DNA of 64,000 nucleotides from Torymus aiolomorphi (taxonomy: Eukaryota > Arthropoda > Insecta > Hymenoptera > Torymidae). The stretch covers positions 179,008,104-179,072,103 of the forward strand of contig CM070873.1 in assembly GCA_036365515.1 (NCBI GenBank), in the 5' to 3' direction. Position 1 is the stretch's first letter; the number at the start of each line of letters is the position of its first letter. The notes beneath the pieces were generated by a model, which made no database searches, had not been told where the DNA came from, and saw nothing but the letters and a program-made list of their open reading frames with translations. The translations under genes and the position numbers were made by a program. Below, piece by piece: positions 48,041 through 59,843 of this stretch.

Positions 48041-48624
48041 CCAACAAAATACGCAGTCGTAATAGTTCAATTCACAGCAGCAGAGCGCGGGTAAACTAAT
48101 TTTCTAATATACTGGTTGTATAGATTTCGGCATTTATTTTTCCATACACAATAACTTTTTAAACTAGAAATCGTGATATGAAAAACCTCCACTCTAATAA
48201 TTTCAACAATTATTTAGGACAACTTCCACAATTACAAAAACCGGGAAGTGTATTATGGCTGTATAGGATTTGTTTGCCATATTTTTTTCCATAAACATAA
48301 ATTATTTTAGGCTAGAAATCTATTTATGTATGAAATTTACTAATTTTCCAACTTTGACAATTATTTATCCAAAAACCGAGGGATAACGTTTTAGTTCAGA
48401 CTGTTTAGTCTTATGTGTTTGAAATTCCGAACGTTCACAGTGAACGAAAAAACTAAAATTTGCTATTTACATTATAAACCGTCTAAAACCATAAAACAGG
48501 GTAGAAATGGACCAAAAACAATGTAAAAACCAATTTATCACTTCGCCACCCCCGTAAACCACCCCTAAAACCTCCCTCACAGACAAGTCAATTTTCCCAT
48601 AACGACAAACACGAAAACCAAAAT

Positions 48625-49790
48625 TCCCAGGGTCGCAATAACTTCGTTAGGAAAAATTTAGCGACTGGTACTTGAAGGAAAGGTCCCACACAGTCTAAAA
48701 AAAATTGTGAATGAAATCGCTTTTCCGGAAAAGCCCCCCCAGGGTGATATACTGTGTCACAAACGGGAAAAAAATTCCCAGAGCCGCAATTACGCCGTTC
48801 GGAAAAATGTTTCGACGGTTTCTTATAGACAACAACCCCAAATGCTTAGAAAAAAATTGTGAACGAAATCGCTTTTCCGGAAAAGCCCCCCCCAAGCCGA
48901 TATACTGTCTCGAAAACAGGAAAAAAAATTCCCAGAGCCGCAATTATGCCGGTCGGAAAAATGTTTCGACAGTTTCTTGTAGATAACTTCCCCAAATGCT
49001 TAGAAAAAAATTATGAACGAAATCGCTTTTCCGGAAAAGCGCCTCCAGGCCGATATACTGTGTCGCAAACGGGAAAAAAAAATTCCCCGAGACGCAATTA
49101 CACCGTTCGGAAAAATGTTTCGACGGTTTCTTGTAGATAACATCTCCAAATGCTTAGAAAAAAATTGTGAACGAAATCGCTTTTCCGGCAAAGCCCCCCC
49201 AAGCCGATATACTGTCTCGAAAACGGGAAAAAAAAATCCCAGAGCCGCAATTATGCCGGTCGGAAAAATGTTTCGACGGTTTCTTGTAGATAACTTCCCC
49301 AAATACTTAGAAAAAAATTATGAACGAAATCGCTTTTCCGGAAAAGCGCCTCCAGGCCGATATACTGTGTCGCAAACGGGGAAAAAAATTCCCCGAGACG
49401 CAATTACACCGTTCGGAAAAATTTTTCGACGGTTTCTTGTAGATAATTTCCCCAAATACTTAGAAAAAAATTATGAACGAAATCGCTTTTCCGGAAAAGC
49501 GCCTCCAGGCCGATATACTGTGTCGCAAACGGGAAAAAAAATTTCCCGAGACGCAATTACACCGTTCGGAAAAATTTTTCGACGGTTTCTTGTAGATAAC
49601 TTCCCCAAATGCTTAGAAAAAAATTATGAACGAAATCGCTTTTCCGGAAAAGCGCCTCCAGGCCGATATACTGTGTCGCAAACGGGAAAAAAAATTCCCC
49701 GAGACGCAATTACATCGTTCGGAAAAATTTTTCGACGGTTTCTGTAGATAACTTCCCCAAATGCTTAGAAAAAAATTGTTGACGAAATCG
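48625..49790. repeat. 153 bp minisatellite, ~7 copies
   Basis: The unit contains GAACGAAATCGCTTTTCCGG, GCCGATATACTGTGTCGCAA and TTTCGACGGTTTCTTGTAGA. Starts are at about 48700, 48851, 49005, 49160, 49312, 49464 and 49617, with a partial copy at 49770. Because 153 is divisible by 3, a stop-free frame runs through several units (49013-49747, 244 codons). The unit also reads partly open on the other strand, so I treat this as a by-product. Confidence 0.9.
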
Positions 49791-50052
49791 AAAACTAAAT
49801 ATAAGAGAAAAACCAAAAAGTCATAAATTTTTTACAAATTGTTAAAAGCAGAAATGGAACTGGCCCACTTATGAATCTTTGAATAACACGGATCTTATAG
49901 AGAACGTTGAGATAAACTGTCCCAATGAGATATCCCAAGAAAAAAATTAGTGCTTATCGTTTTTCAACCTCAAAGTCTCTACCAATTGGAGTACAATGCG
50001 GCTCGGTCAACATAGCTCGGAATGTTCGTCTGGGCACCAATATATAGCCACT

Positions 50053-51488
50053 TTCGCGTAAAATGCGCTTTTTTGAACTTGCTCATAATCATGTGATAAT
50101 GAGTCTCTCGGAAGAAACTATGAACATAACATATTATATTGATACATTTTCCCCTCTTTCCAGTGGTACTATTGTTTATTCTCGGAAATGCTTTTTTACA
50201 GTCAAAAGTATGGGGCTGAAGTCTGCAACGTTGGAGTACAAGGAAAATTAAGAAAAGAAAAATCGGGGTTACTTTATAATTATATTAATTTTATAAAATT
50301 TTGCATGTGTATTTAATGTGTTATATCATAAACAAACTTTCGAATAAGGATTTTAATATACTTTGCATTGTTCAAGGAGGTAGCTTTAATTAATTACAAA
50401 AAATTTGTTGTTGCATACCAACGATGTAAACTTCAGACTCATTCAAAACTTGAGTTAAAAGTTCTGGCCGATTTTTCTAAAAGAATACCATGTTTTTTTT
50501 TAAATTAATTTTTTCATTCGAAAGTACAAGTCTTTAGCTTTGAACCCCCAAAATTTCAAGTTGTAGAAATTCAGGGTTCATAGGTAATAACATTTAAAAG
50601 TAGTTGGTGAGTCGTCTCGTGTGCTTTGTGCGCTACGCCGGAGCGTGATGTTGCCGACGTATTTCACTATTTCGCTGTTTCGTACTTACTTAACAAATAT
50701 CATATAAATTTTTCAAAAATAATTTTTTATTAGAAGTCAATACTTTGTATTCCATCTTTTGCAATTTGTTGTTGTTACTTTTCTAATTTCTCGTATCTGA
50801 ATTTAATTGAATAGGTCTTGTCTCAAATTTTTAGATATCTTTTTGAAGAAGCGGCACAATGAAGATTTATCTGTTGAAGCAGAGCAGCGCTTTCACGCAA
50901 CCGCTTACGGAAAAATGCATGTGAATTTATTGTGCCGCTTTTTCGTCAATAGAGACGAACTTTTCCAAGACCCAGGGAAGTTAAAAATTTTCCTTTGGAT
51001 AAGAACTCCCTCAAGGTTTGTAAATATGAAGATCACTGTTTGAAAATATAAGAATGAGTTTTAAGTTTATATAAAACAGAATAAAGATGTCTTCAAATGA
51101 TAAATTAGAAACAATGAATTAAAATTAAAACAAAGGTTAAATCAGCAAAAAAGTTCTTGTAACTTTATCATTTCATTTTATTAAACTGTGAGTCTCGTCG
51201 CGGTTTTTAAAATTTTATTACTTTTTAAACCTTCATTTCTCCAACTTGAAATTTTGGAGTTTAGAAACTGAAGACTTTTACTTTGGAATGAAAAAATCGT
51301 TTTTTTTTTAAAGAAATTGGTCCGAACTTTCAACACAAGTTTTTGACCTTATAAAAGCATTTCGAAGAATAAGCAATAGCATTACTGGAAAGGTGGGGAA
51401 AAAATTTATCGATATGTGTTAAGTGTTTTTTTCCAAGAGACTCATCGTATAATTCTGAGCGAGTTGAACAGAGCGCATTTTACGCGAA
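50053..51488. mobile_element. diverged fold-back element, TTCGCGTAAAATGCGC ends
   Basis: The ends TTCGCGTAAAATGCGC and GCGCATTTTACGCGAA are inverted. Further inward, the segment around 50440-50570 is mirrored at 51235-51350 (TTTTTCATTC.AAAGTA.AAGTCTT). A small inner hairpin AAGCGGCACAAT / ATTGTGCCGCTT lies at ~50850-50943. Non-coding. Confidence 0.7.
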
Positions 51489-51506
51489 AAAAGCTGGCTG
51501 GTTTTA

Positions 51507-54500
51507 AAACACGTCGCCTAAAAACGATGGTAAAAAATGCAGCTTCCAAAAAAGCCGGCGTTACCCCTAATTTAGCATAAAACCACCTCCGCCAACAGTT
51601 TTTTGCTTATAACTTGCGAACGATAAGAGATATCGAAAAAAGATCCAAACAAAAGTGGTAGAGCGTGAAATTTTACATAAGAATAACCTATCACTTTTTT
51701 GCATTCGATAAAATTAAGCTTGAGAAAAGCACGCAGAAGGTGCAAGCAGCAAGCGGCGCGAGAAGGGAGGCGGGGTCGGCGGGCCGCGCTGTCGGTAGCG
51801 TCGGCGGCGCTCGGAGACGCTCGGAAGGATTCGTCGAATTGCGGCTGGCTGTTACGTTGTCATATATATGAGCGCGCGTGGACAGGGTGTCTTTGCACCG
51901 CTCGTGAGCCGTTTTTCAATTTCTATAGAAATATCTCTAAGTATAGAGATTCTAGCTGGCCCAGGCACCGGAAAATTTTTTGCTACTGTCTTCCCATTAT
52001 ACCTGCTGATGCAATTAGCAAAACTTAACATCGCTTTTTATAGATTTTCAATCGTAGAATCTAAATTTCGATGCTAGAATTTGAGAAAATTGCAAGAATC
52101 TCGACTTAAAAATCAATACGTATTAGCAAATCTTAGTAACTTTTTACCCCTCAAATTCTTAAAAGTTTAGAAAATTTAAAATATTACATTTGGGCTAATT
52201 TTCATAGCACATTGACCTACCGGGGCTCAAATTAAAAATGTTGGCATACAAAAAAGCTAAACAAATTGTGCAACGATCGTAAGTGTGCTCTCCTGTTTCT
52301 TTATAGATAAATATAGCGATTGGAAAAGCACATTAACAAAATAAAAAATGACTGATTGTTCGACATTTTTTTTTTGTTTTATTTTGTGTTCGCAGCTGAT
52401 TCTTTACCATTATTTATAATTGTTTTATTATTTTTTTTTATTGAAAGGCAAACATTTTGAGCTTTGATTCATTTGTCTGCTTAAACTTTGAAGTAGTCAA
52501 AAAGTTACAGTTCCTAAGATTTACTCGTATATTAATGTGAATAATTTATAATGCAAAGTAATATTAACTATGCACATCTCTTTTTAGATGATAAATGGTA
52601 AGTAAGGCTAATAATTTTGACTTGATGATTATTTTCTGACTATTATTAAAAATCTGTTAAATACTGAAAATTAATATTTTAAAAATTTATAACTATTTAT
52701 AATTTATACCCTCGTACAGGTAGTTAATATCTATCTCTGAGGACTTTACTCTATGTAATTTTGTTCTGGTTTAATAAATTTGAATATTGGTTCTTCGTAG
52801 ATATTAAATACGTCATTTTAATTTTATAATTGTCTAAATTTTCAAGAAAAAATTATTCTGATCGCAATAAATGGTTTTTTATATTTGTTTAAATTGCGTT
52901 TTGGTTTAAACAAATGCATTTAAATCAAGGTTCTTGCAATTTTGTTAAATTGTAACCTCGAAATTTATAGTCTACGAATCAAAATCAATAAAAAGAGCGA
53001 TGGTTTATCCAATTACATCAGCAGCTATAAATCGGGAGATAGAAGCGAAAAAATTTCCGGCGTCTGGGCCAGCTATAGAATCGCTAGAAACTTAAAAACG
53101 GCTCCTGGCCAGTAAATGAAGGTCTGAAATCGACTTTCTCGAGAGAATGGCTGCATTTTGGATATTTGGTAAAACACGTCGTTTAAAAACGATGGTAAAA
53201 AATGCAGTTTCCAAAAATGCCGGTGTCACCACTAATTTAGCATAAAACCACCTCCGCAACAGTTTTTCGCTTATAACTTGCGAACGATAAGAGATGTCGA
53301 AAAAAGTCCCAAACAAAAGTTGTAGAGCATGAAATTTTACATAAGAATGATCTATCACTTTTTTGTATTCGATAAAATTAAGCTTGAGAAAAGCACGCAG
53401 AAGGTGTAAGCAGCAAGCGGAGGGAGGAGGGAGGTGGTGTCTGCGGGCCGCGCTGTCGGCAGCGTCGGCGGCGCTCCGAGGCGCTCGGAAGGATTCGCCG
53501 AATTACGGCTGGCTGCTATGTTGTCATTATACTTATATGAGCGCGCGTGGACAGACTGTCTTTGCACTGCTCGCGAGCCATTTTTCAGTGTCTATAGAAA
53601 TGTCTCTATATGTATATAATATCATGCCGTGCTTAGCACCCAAGTTTTTCTTATGTATTTTGACCTCCTGAATCCGAATTTATTGGGTGCTTAGCTCAAA
53701 AATGCAAAATAAATTTGTTATTAACAATAAATAGCGTTTTTTATCGAATATTCCCGTTTAAACTCGAAAAAAATCGTTCTTTGCCTTTATGTTGCATATA
53801 AACGTATAAAAATTTATTTTGCATTTCTGAGCTAAGTACCCAAGAAATTCGAATTTAGGAGGTCAAAATACATAAGAAAAACTTCGGTGCTAAGCACGGC
53901 ATGATATTTGCTACGGCTCGCGTCCGGACTGATAGAGATTCTAGCTGGCCCAGACAACGGAAAATTTTTTGCTTCTGTCTCCCTATTATACTTACCTGCT
54001 GATGCAATTGGCAAAACTATAGATCGTTTTTATAGATTTTGACTCGTAGAATCTAAATTTCGAGGCTACAATTTGAGAAAATTGCAAGAATCTTGACTTA
54101 AATGCATTTACCTAAACAAAAACGCAATTTAAACAAATAAAAACCGTATTTTGCGTTCAGAATAATTTTTTCTTGAAAATTTAGACAATTATAAGATTAT
54201 AATGTTGCATTCAACATCCACGAAAAACCATTTCGAATAATCAGACATTTTTTATTTTGTTAATGTGCTTTTCCAATCGATATATTTATCTATAAATAAA
54301 CAGGAGAGCACACTTACGATCGTTGCACAATTTGTTTAGCTTTTTTGTATGCCACCATTTTTAATTTTAGCCCCGGTAGGTCGATGTGCTATGAAAATTA
54401 GCCTAAATGTAAAGATTTTTAATTAAGACTTTTAAGAATTTTAGGGGTAAAAAGTTACTGAGATTTGCTAATACATATTGATTACATTTAAGTCGAGATG

Positions 54501-55098
54501 CTTTCAATTTTCTCAAATTGTAGCCTCGAAATTTAGATTCTACAACTCAAAATCTATATAAAAAGCGATGTTTAGTTTTGCTAATTGCATCAGCAGGTAT
54601 AATGGGGAGACAGTAGGAAAACATTTTCCGGTGTCTGGGCCAGCTAGAATCTCTATACTTAGAGATATTTCTATAGAAACTGAAAAACGGCTCACGAGCG
54701 GTGCAAAGACACCCTGTCCACGCGCGCTCATATAGGTATATGACAATGTGGCAGCCAGCCACAATTCGGCGAATCCTTCCGAGCGCCTCCGAGCGCCGCC
54801 GACGCTACCGACAGCGCGGCCCGCAGACCCCGCCTGCCTTCTCCCGCCGCTTGCTGCTTGCACCTTCTGCGTGCTTTTCTCAAGCTTAATTTTATCGAAT
54901 GCAAAAAAGTGATAGGTCATTCTTATGTAAAATTTCACGCTCTACAATTTTTGTTTGGATCTTTTTTCGATATCTCTTATCGTTCGCAAGTTATAAGCAA
55001 AAAACTGTTGGCGGAGGTGGTTTTATGCTAAATTAGGGGTAACGCCGGCTTTTTTGGAAGCTACATTTTTTACCATCGTTTTTAGACGACGTGTTTTA
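51507..55098. repeat. fold-back repeat cluster with ~860 bp arms
   Basis: The arm 51507-52365 is mirrored by 54236-55098. Both contain AAAACCACCTCCGCCAACAG, a CpG-rich block (~51745-51850) and CTAGCTGGCCCAG.CACCGGAAA. A third, plus-strand partial copy lies between them at 53166-53590. The GC-rich blocks give ORFs on several strands that differ between copies, so no protein is supported. Confidence 0.75.
53619..53907. mobile_element. 289 bp MITE, ATATCATGCCGTGCTTAGCA ends
   Basis: ~95 bp terminal inverted repeats begin ATATCATGCCGTGCTTAGCA. It is inserted inside the fold-back cluster and interrupts the third copy. Confidence 0.85.
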
Positions 55099-55525
55099 CC
55101 AAATATCCAAAATGCAGCCATTCTCTCGAGAAAGCCGATTTCAGACCTTCATTTACTGGCCTATCTGATGGATGCTCCGATATGCGCTATGAGTGTACCG
55201 ATCGGCACGGATGGGGGAGTTGGGAGGAAAGACGGGTTCGGCCAGCTCCTGGCTGCGCCCGACTTTATATACAAACAGCAAGCGGCCGCGCGGTTGCGGC
55301 GTCGGCGGCAATGTTGTCATATGAGCGCACGCGTGCGGACTGTCCCTCTGACGCTCGGGAGCCGTTTTTAAGTTTCTACCGATTCTATAGCTGGCCCAGA
55401 CGCCGGAAATTTTTTCGCTTCTATCTCCCGATTTATAGCTGCTGATGCAATTGAATAAAGTAACCATCGCGCTTTTTATTGATTTTGATTCGTAGACTAT
55501 AAATTTCGAGGTTACAATTTAACAA
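55085..55525. repeat. inverted partner of 52955-53180
   Basis: TCCAAAATGCAGCCATTCTC and AGCTGGCCCAGACGCCGGAA-type sequence is mirrored at 52955-53180. This copy holds ~200 bp of extra GC-rich sequence (55162-55375) that the partner lacks. Confidence 0.7.
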
Positions 55526-55811
55526 AATTGCAAGAACCTTGATTTAAGGTATTTCTATGAGGAACTATGAGCTTGAAGTTTGCAGCGCTCGACTCGAGCA
55601 CTTTCAAAAATTTTATTTTTTTTTGGATTTCGGTGTTCTATTCGGTAAAAAACCATAAAAGAACACAAGATATGTAGAAAAAAAAACATTCCCGAATATA
55701 CACATATACAAAACAACCCTTAAATAAGGGAAATACGAGGGTGCACATAACTAATATATCCCTGACGATTAAATGACATCGTACGACGCTAATTTTGTTA
55801 GGAACTCCTGT

Positions 55812-56520
55812 AAATGACAAAATTACAATCAAAAATATATTCAGAGCAAACTTCCATGTCCGGAACCTTCCACGGGGGGTGGGGGCGGAGCGATACGAGC
55901 GTAGACAGCGTATACATGGACACATACTCCATGACATATGAAAAATTCTATCTCGAAAACGAGATCTTATACCCCGCCAAAATTTTAATATGTTTTTTAT
56001 TATAATAATACAAGCTCAAAAAAAATTCAGAAGAAAATCCTATGTCCGGAAGACCCGGCTTGGAAGGGGAGATTGGAACTAATCGAGCGCGCGCAGACAC
56101 AGCGTATGCATAAGCACCTAAAAAAGGCTGATCTTCCGAAAATTCTATCTCGAAAACGAGATCTTATACCCCGCCAAAATTTTAATATGTTTTTTGGTAT
56201 AACAATACAAGCTTAGAAAAAAATTAAGAAGAAAATCCTATGTCCGGAAGACCCGGCTTGGAAGGGGAGATTGGAACTAATCGAGCGCGCGCAGACACAG
56301 CGTATGCGTTAACACATACACCATGGCATATCAAATATATCACCCTGCTAGGAAGGGGAGATTGGCGCGAAACGAGCGCAAACTGCGTATGCGTGAACAC
56401 CTAAAGGATGATCTAACGAAAATTCTATCTCGAAAACGAAGTCTTATACCCCGCCAAATTTTTCATATGTTTTTTAGTATAATAATACAAGCTTAAAAAA
56501 AATTGGCAGGAAAATTGTAT
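55812..56520. repeat. tandem repeat, ~200-280 bp units
   Basis: ATTCTATCTCGAAAACGA marks units at 55945, 56142 and 56422. Each also holds ATACCCCGCCAA and a TATGTCCGGAA...GGGGAGATTGG block. Non-coding. Confidence 0.8.
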
Positions 56521-56529
56521 TTACAGAAA

Positions 56530-57140
56530 ACCATGGTTCACTCATTAGTTTAAGTTTTTCTTGTTCTTTCATATGTTGTGAATGTGAAATAAAATATTCC
56601 TATTTATGAATGTGAAAAAAATTATTTAGAAGCATTTTTGAATGGTATACTTTTTTGGTGCTACTTTTAAATCTTAAAATTAAGGAAATATTGTCATGTA
56701 TTTAAACTACACCACTTATAAACATTAGCAACTTTCCATTTTTGATCTTTTCGTAAATAATTATCTACTCTGAATATCATAAGTTTTAAAGTAATATAAT
56801 TTCAGTTTAGATAATTACGCATGCAAAGATTAAATAGGAATATGCCAGTATTTATAAGTGTCGTTGTTTAGAAAAAATACGATATTTTCCACAATTTTTA
56901 GATTTAAAAATAACGCCAAAAAGTATACTATTCAATAGGGCTTATAAATAATTTTTTTCATATTCAGAATGGCTGAAAGAACAAGAAAAACTTTGTCGTG
57001 TAGATGTTTCTTCAAAACTTAATCCCTTCTTTGTTTTGTCGTTTAAAAAAAGGTGAAATTTCCGTCAATTCTTAAGCCACAAAATTACAACCTGATGTTT
57101 TATAGACATCTGTGGTCCAGACGTGAGAAACTTCTCTCTT
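56530..57140. other. AT-rich sequence with weak inverted similarity
   Basis: AGAACAAGAAAAAC words at 56966-56987 mirror GTTTTTCTTGTTCT at 56552-56566, and GTATACTTTTTGG at 56647 mirrors CCAAAAAGTATAC at 56918. This suggests a ~430 bp old fold-back element. No gene. Confidence 0.5.
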
Positions 57141-57149
57141 ATTATTGTT

Positions 57150-58110
57150 TTTTTTTCTTTTTTTATTGAATGGCAATCATTTTGAGCTTTGTTTCATTTG
57201 TCTGCTATTTTCGAGTTCCCGAAAAGTTAAGAGTTGCTGAGATTTACTCGTATATTATTGTGGATTATTTACAATACAGAGTATATTTAACTATGCACAT
57301 CCTTTTTTAGATGGTGAACGGTAAGTAACTGTAATAGTTTTTACTTTTTGTTTAATTATGTGGCTATTATTAAAAATCTCTCAAATACTGAAAATTAATA
57401 TTTTAAAAATTTATATCTCTTTGAATATTGATTTTTTGTAGATGTTGAAAGGATGATTTTAATCTTAAAGTTGCTTTAATTTTCAAGAAAGAGTTATTCT
57501 GTTCGCAAAATACTTTTTATTTGTTTAAACAAATGCATTTAAATGAAGATTCTTTAATTTTGTTTAAATTGTAACCTCTAAATTTAGATTCGACGAATCA
57601 AAAACTATAAAAAGCAATATTGGTTTTTCCAATTGCATCAGCAGGTTTCTGGAGACAGAAGCGACCCGAGCCCCGCCGAGGAGCTTCGGCGTCGCCGATG
57701 CCGCATTCGCGCGGCCGCATTATGTTCAAGCGCTTGAGGAGTCGACCAAGCCGAGCTGTCGGTTCCCCCCACTCTTTGCTGTCCGCAGAGGCAGTGTCAA
57801 ACGTCTAATAGTTCGAGCACATCGTGGATTTACGCGAGCCAGCGGCGGCCGAGCCGCACCTTCGATTTCCCCCGCTCCGCAACGATCCGTGGAACTGATC
57901 GCGCGTTGTTTACTTTTTGGTGCGAGCTCCGCCGACTTTCGTGAGTTGCGCCGGCCGAACCATCCTCTACCGATTCCCCCACTCCGTCTCGACGCAACGC
58001 ACTGATCGCGCGTATATCTATATATATATATATATATTTCTTCGAGCGTAGCAGTTGCGCGAGCGGCGCGGGCCCTCTTTTACCGATTCTCAGACTTGCT
58101 CCAACTATGG
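57150..58110. repeat. partial copy of the 52 kb repeat plus CpG-rich block
   Basis: 57150-57650 matches 52438-53050 (CATTTTGAGCTTTG, GAGATTTACTCGTATATTA, AACTATGCACATC). It passes into a GC- and CpG-rich block (57640-58110) with no convincing ORF and a short (TA)n at ~58017-58036. Confidence 0.65.
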
Positions 58111-58139
58111 GCGCTTTTCATAGCTCTTATAAGGTATAT

Positions 58140-59450
58140 ATATATGGGATATTTCAGGTGAAGTCGGCCGATCAAAATTTTAAAATCGCTCAAAATTTTT
58201 TTACTTATAGTTTTCTATGAAAAAATCATGTTCCTAAAATTTTAGATCGATATTTGCATAAATAAAAAAGATATGCGACATTGAAAATTCCAATTTTTTA
58301 CAATTTTTGGTTAAAATCCAAATTTAATCATTTTTTTTCTCAAAAATTTGAAACTTTTTGTATAGAATAGTGATTGCAAAAAAGTTTGCATTTTATCTGT
58401 ATAATGTGCCAGTATTTATTTTATGACCCTTCTTGAAAGTCTCTGATTGGTTGGTTTTTGATATACCTTTATCGTAGAATATTCAGCAGTACGCCATAAA
58501 ATTTTTTGTTCTACAAAATTTTTTTGAATTCTACTTTGAAAACTCTTCAAAATGCTTTTTTAAACAAATACGGTCAAGCTAATTGAAAAAAGTTATGATT
58601 TTTTTAAATATAAAGAAAACCCAAAAATTAGCTTTTTTGATAATATGGTTGATTTAGAAACTTAATATTATTCATACATCCTATGTAATGAATCAAATCA
58701 CTGAATTTTGTTAGAGCATCAAATAGAACATGTAAAATCTATTTTCAATAATGTTAAGCTTATACAATAAGCCTTATGTAATTATCAGTTATTAATTACA
58801 TTCATTTTGAATTTTCTGAATATTGGATAAAAAACCACTCTCTTTACGAATACACATTTCATACCTGCTTAAAATTACATTTCATAATTATCCGGTTGAA
58901 AAGGTCTTATAAAACCATACAAAAAGGGTGCAGAGACTTAATAACCTATACGGTTTTTGCACCAGAAACTGCAAATTTATATTAGTTTTGATGAGACCAT
59001 TTCAACCGGGTAATCTATTATTATGTGTGCATAAATTAGGTGACAGACAGTTTTGCAATGTATATTCCAATAGCAAGATTAATACTCCTTAATTATTTAT
59101 AAATAAAATGGCTTTCTTGTTAGGGCTACGTCTATAGTTCCAGATATTCTTTCCTTAAACTATGTAAAAATTAAAGACCATTTCTTTTCCCCTCGTGTTC
59201 TGTAATACACCAACAGATTTTAATTACAAATATGTTCATGATGTAAATCATTGGAATGCACATATTGAAATCTATAATAAATTTTGTCTTAATTTCGAGC
59301 GAAAAAGGTACCCAAAAGTTGACTTTGTTAAAATATAAAAAATTATGCAAAATATGCAATAATCAAGTTAATTGGTTAATTGAAAAAAATATATTACATG
59401 AATACCATATACCCGTAACATTATTTTGTTATCGATACACATCCTCTTTA
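58140..59450. other. AT-rich sequence, no gene recognised
   Basis: The only structure I see is an imperfect inverted pair, ATTATCCGGTTGAAAAGGTC (~58876) and GACCATTTCAACCGGGTAAT (~58995), enclosing ~100 bp. Confidence 0.45.
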
Positions 59451-59453
59451 TAT

Positions 59454-59800
59454 CCCGCGTAAAAATCATTAACATGAGACATATCTGGCCAATATATTGT
59501 ATATATATAGATGAAATATATTGGAAAAATATTGCGTAAGCTTTAGGCAATATATTGACAAACGTTCGGCAAATGCGCATCTGCCGCTATAATTCTCATA
59601 TGTTTCCCATATACAAGAAAATACTGTTACTGGTACTATCTACAATATATTCGCAATATATTGCATATTTTAAAATTAATCAGCGATCACGGTTTCCAAT
59701 ATATGGCCAATACTTTTCGTGCTAATATTGACAAAACATTGGCATAATATTGGCAATATTTTTGTAATTTTATTACTTGTTCCCTAGAATAATTTAGTCT
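59454..59800. repeat. CACTA-type element end with subterminal repeats
   Basis: CCCGCGTAAAAAT at 59454, preceded by TA, matches the CCC(T/G)NGTA(G/A)AAA pattern of the ends at 15986, 16795 and 24115. The next ~330 bp repeat CAATATAT and GGCCAATAT words in both orientations, as CACTA subterminal regions do. It abuts the 3' end of the transposase gene. I did not find the opposite end in the window. Confidence 0.6.
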
Positions 59801-59843
59801 TTTTATATTATACAAAAGGCATTGGCGTAGGAGAACATATACT

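Noticed and set aside
57620..57808. 62-codon ORF in the CpG-rich block
   Set aside because: The block is GC-rich repeat sequence that gives unrelated ORFs in other copies; no conserved frame.
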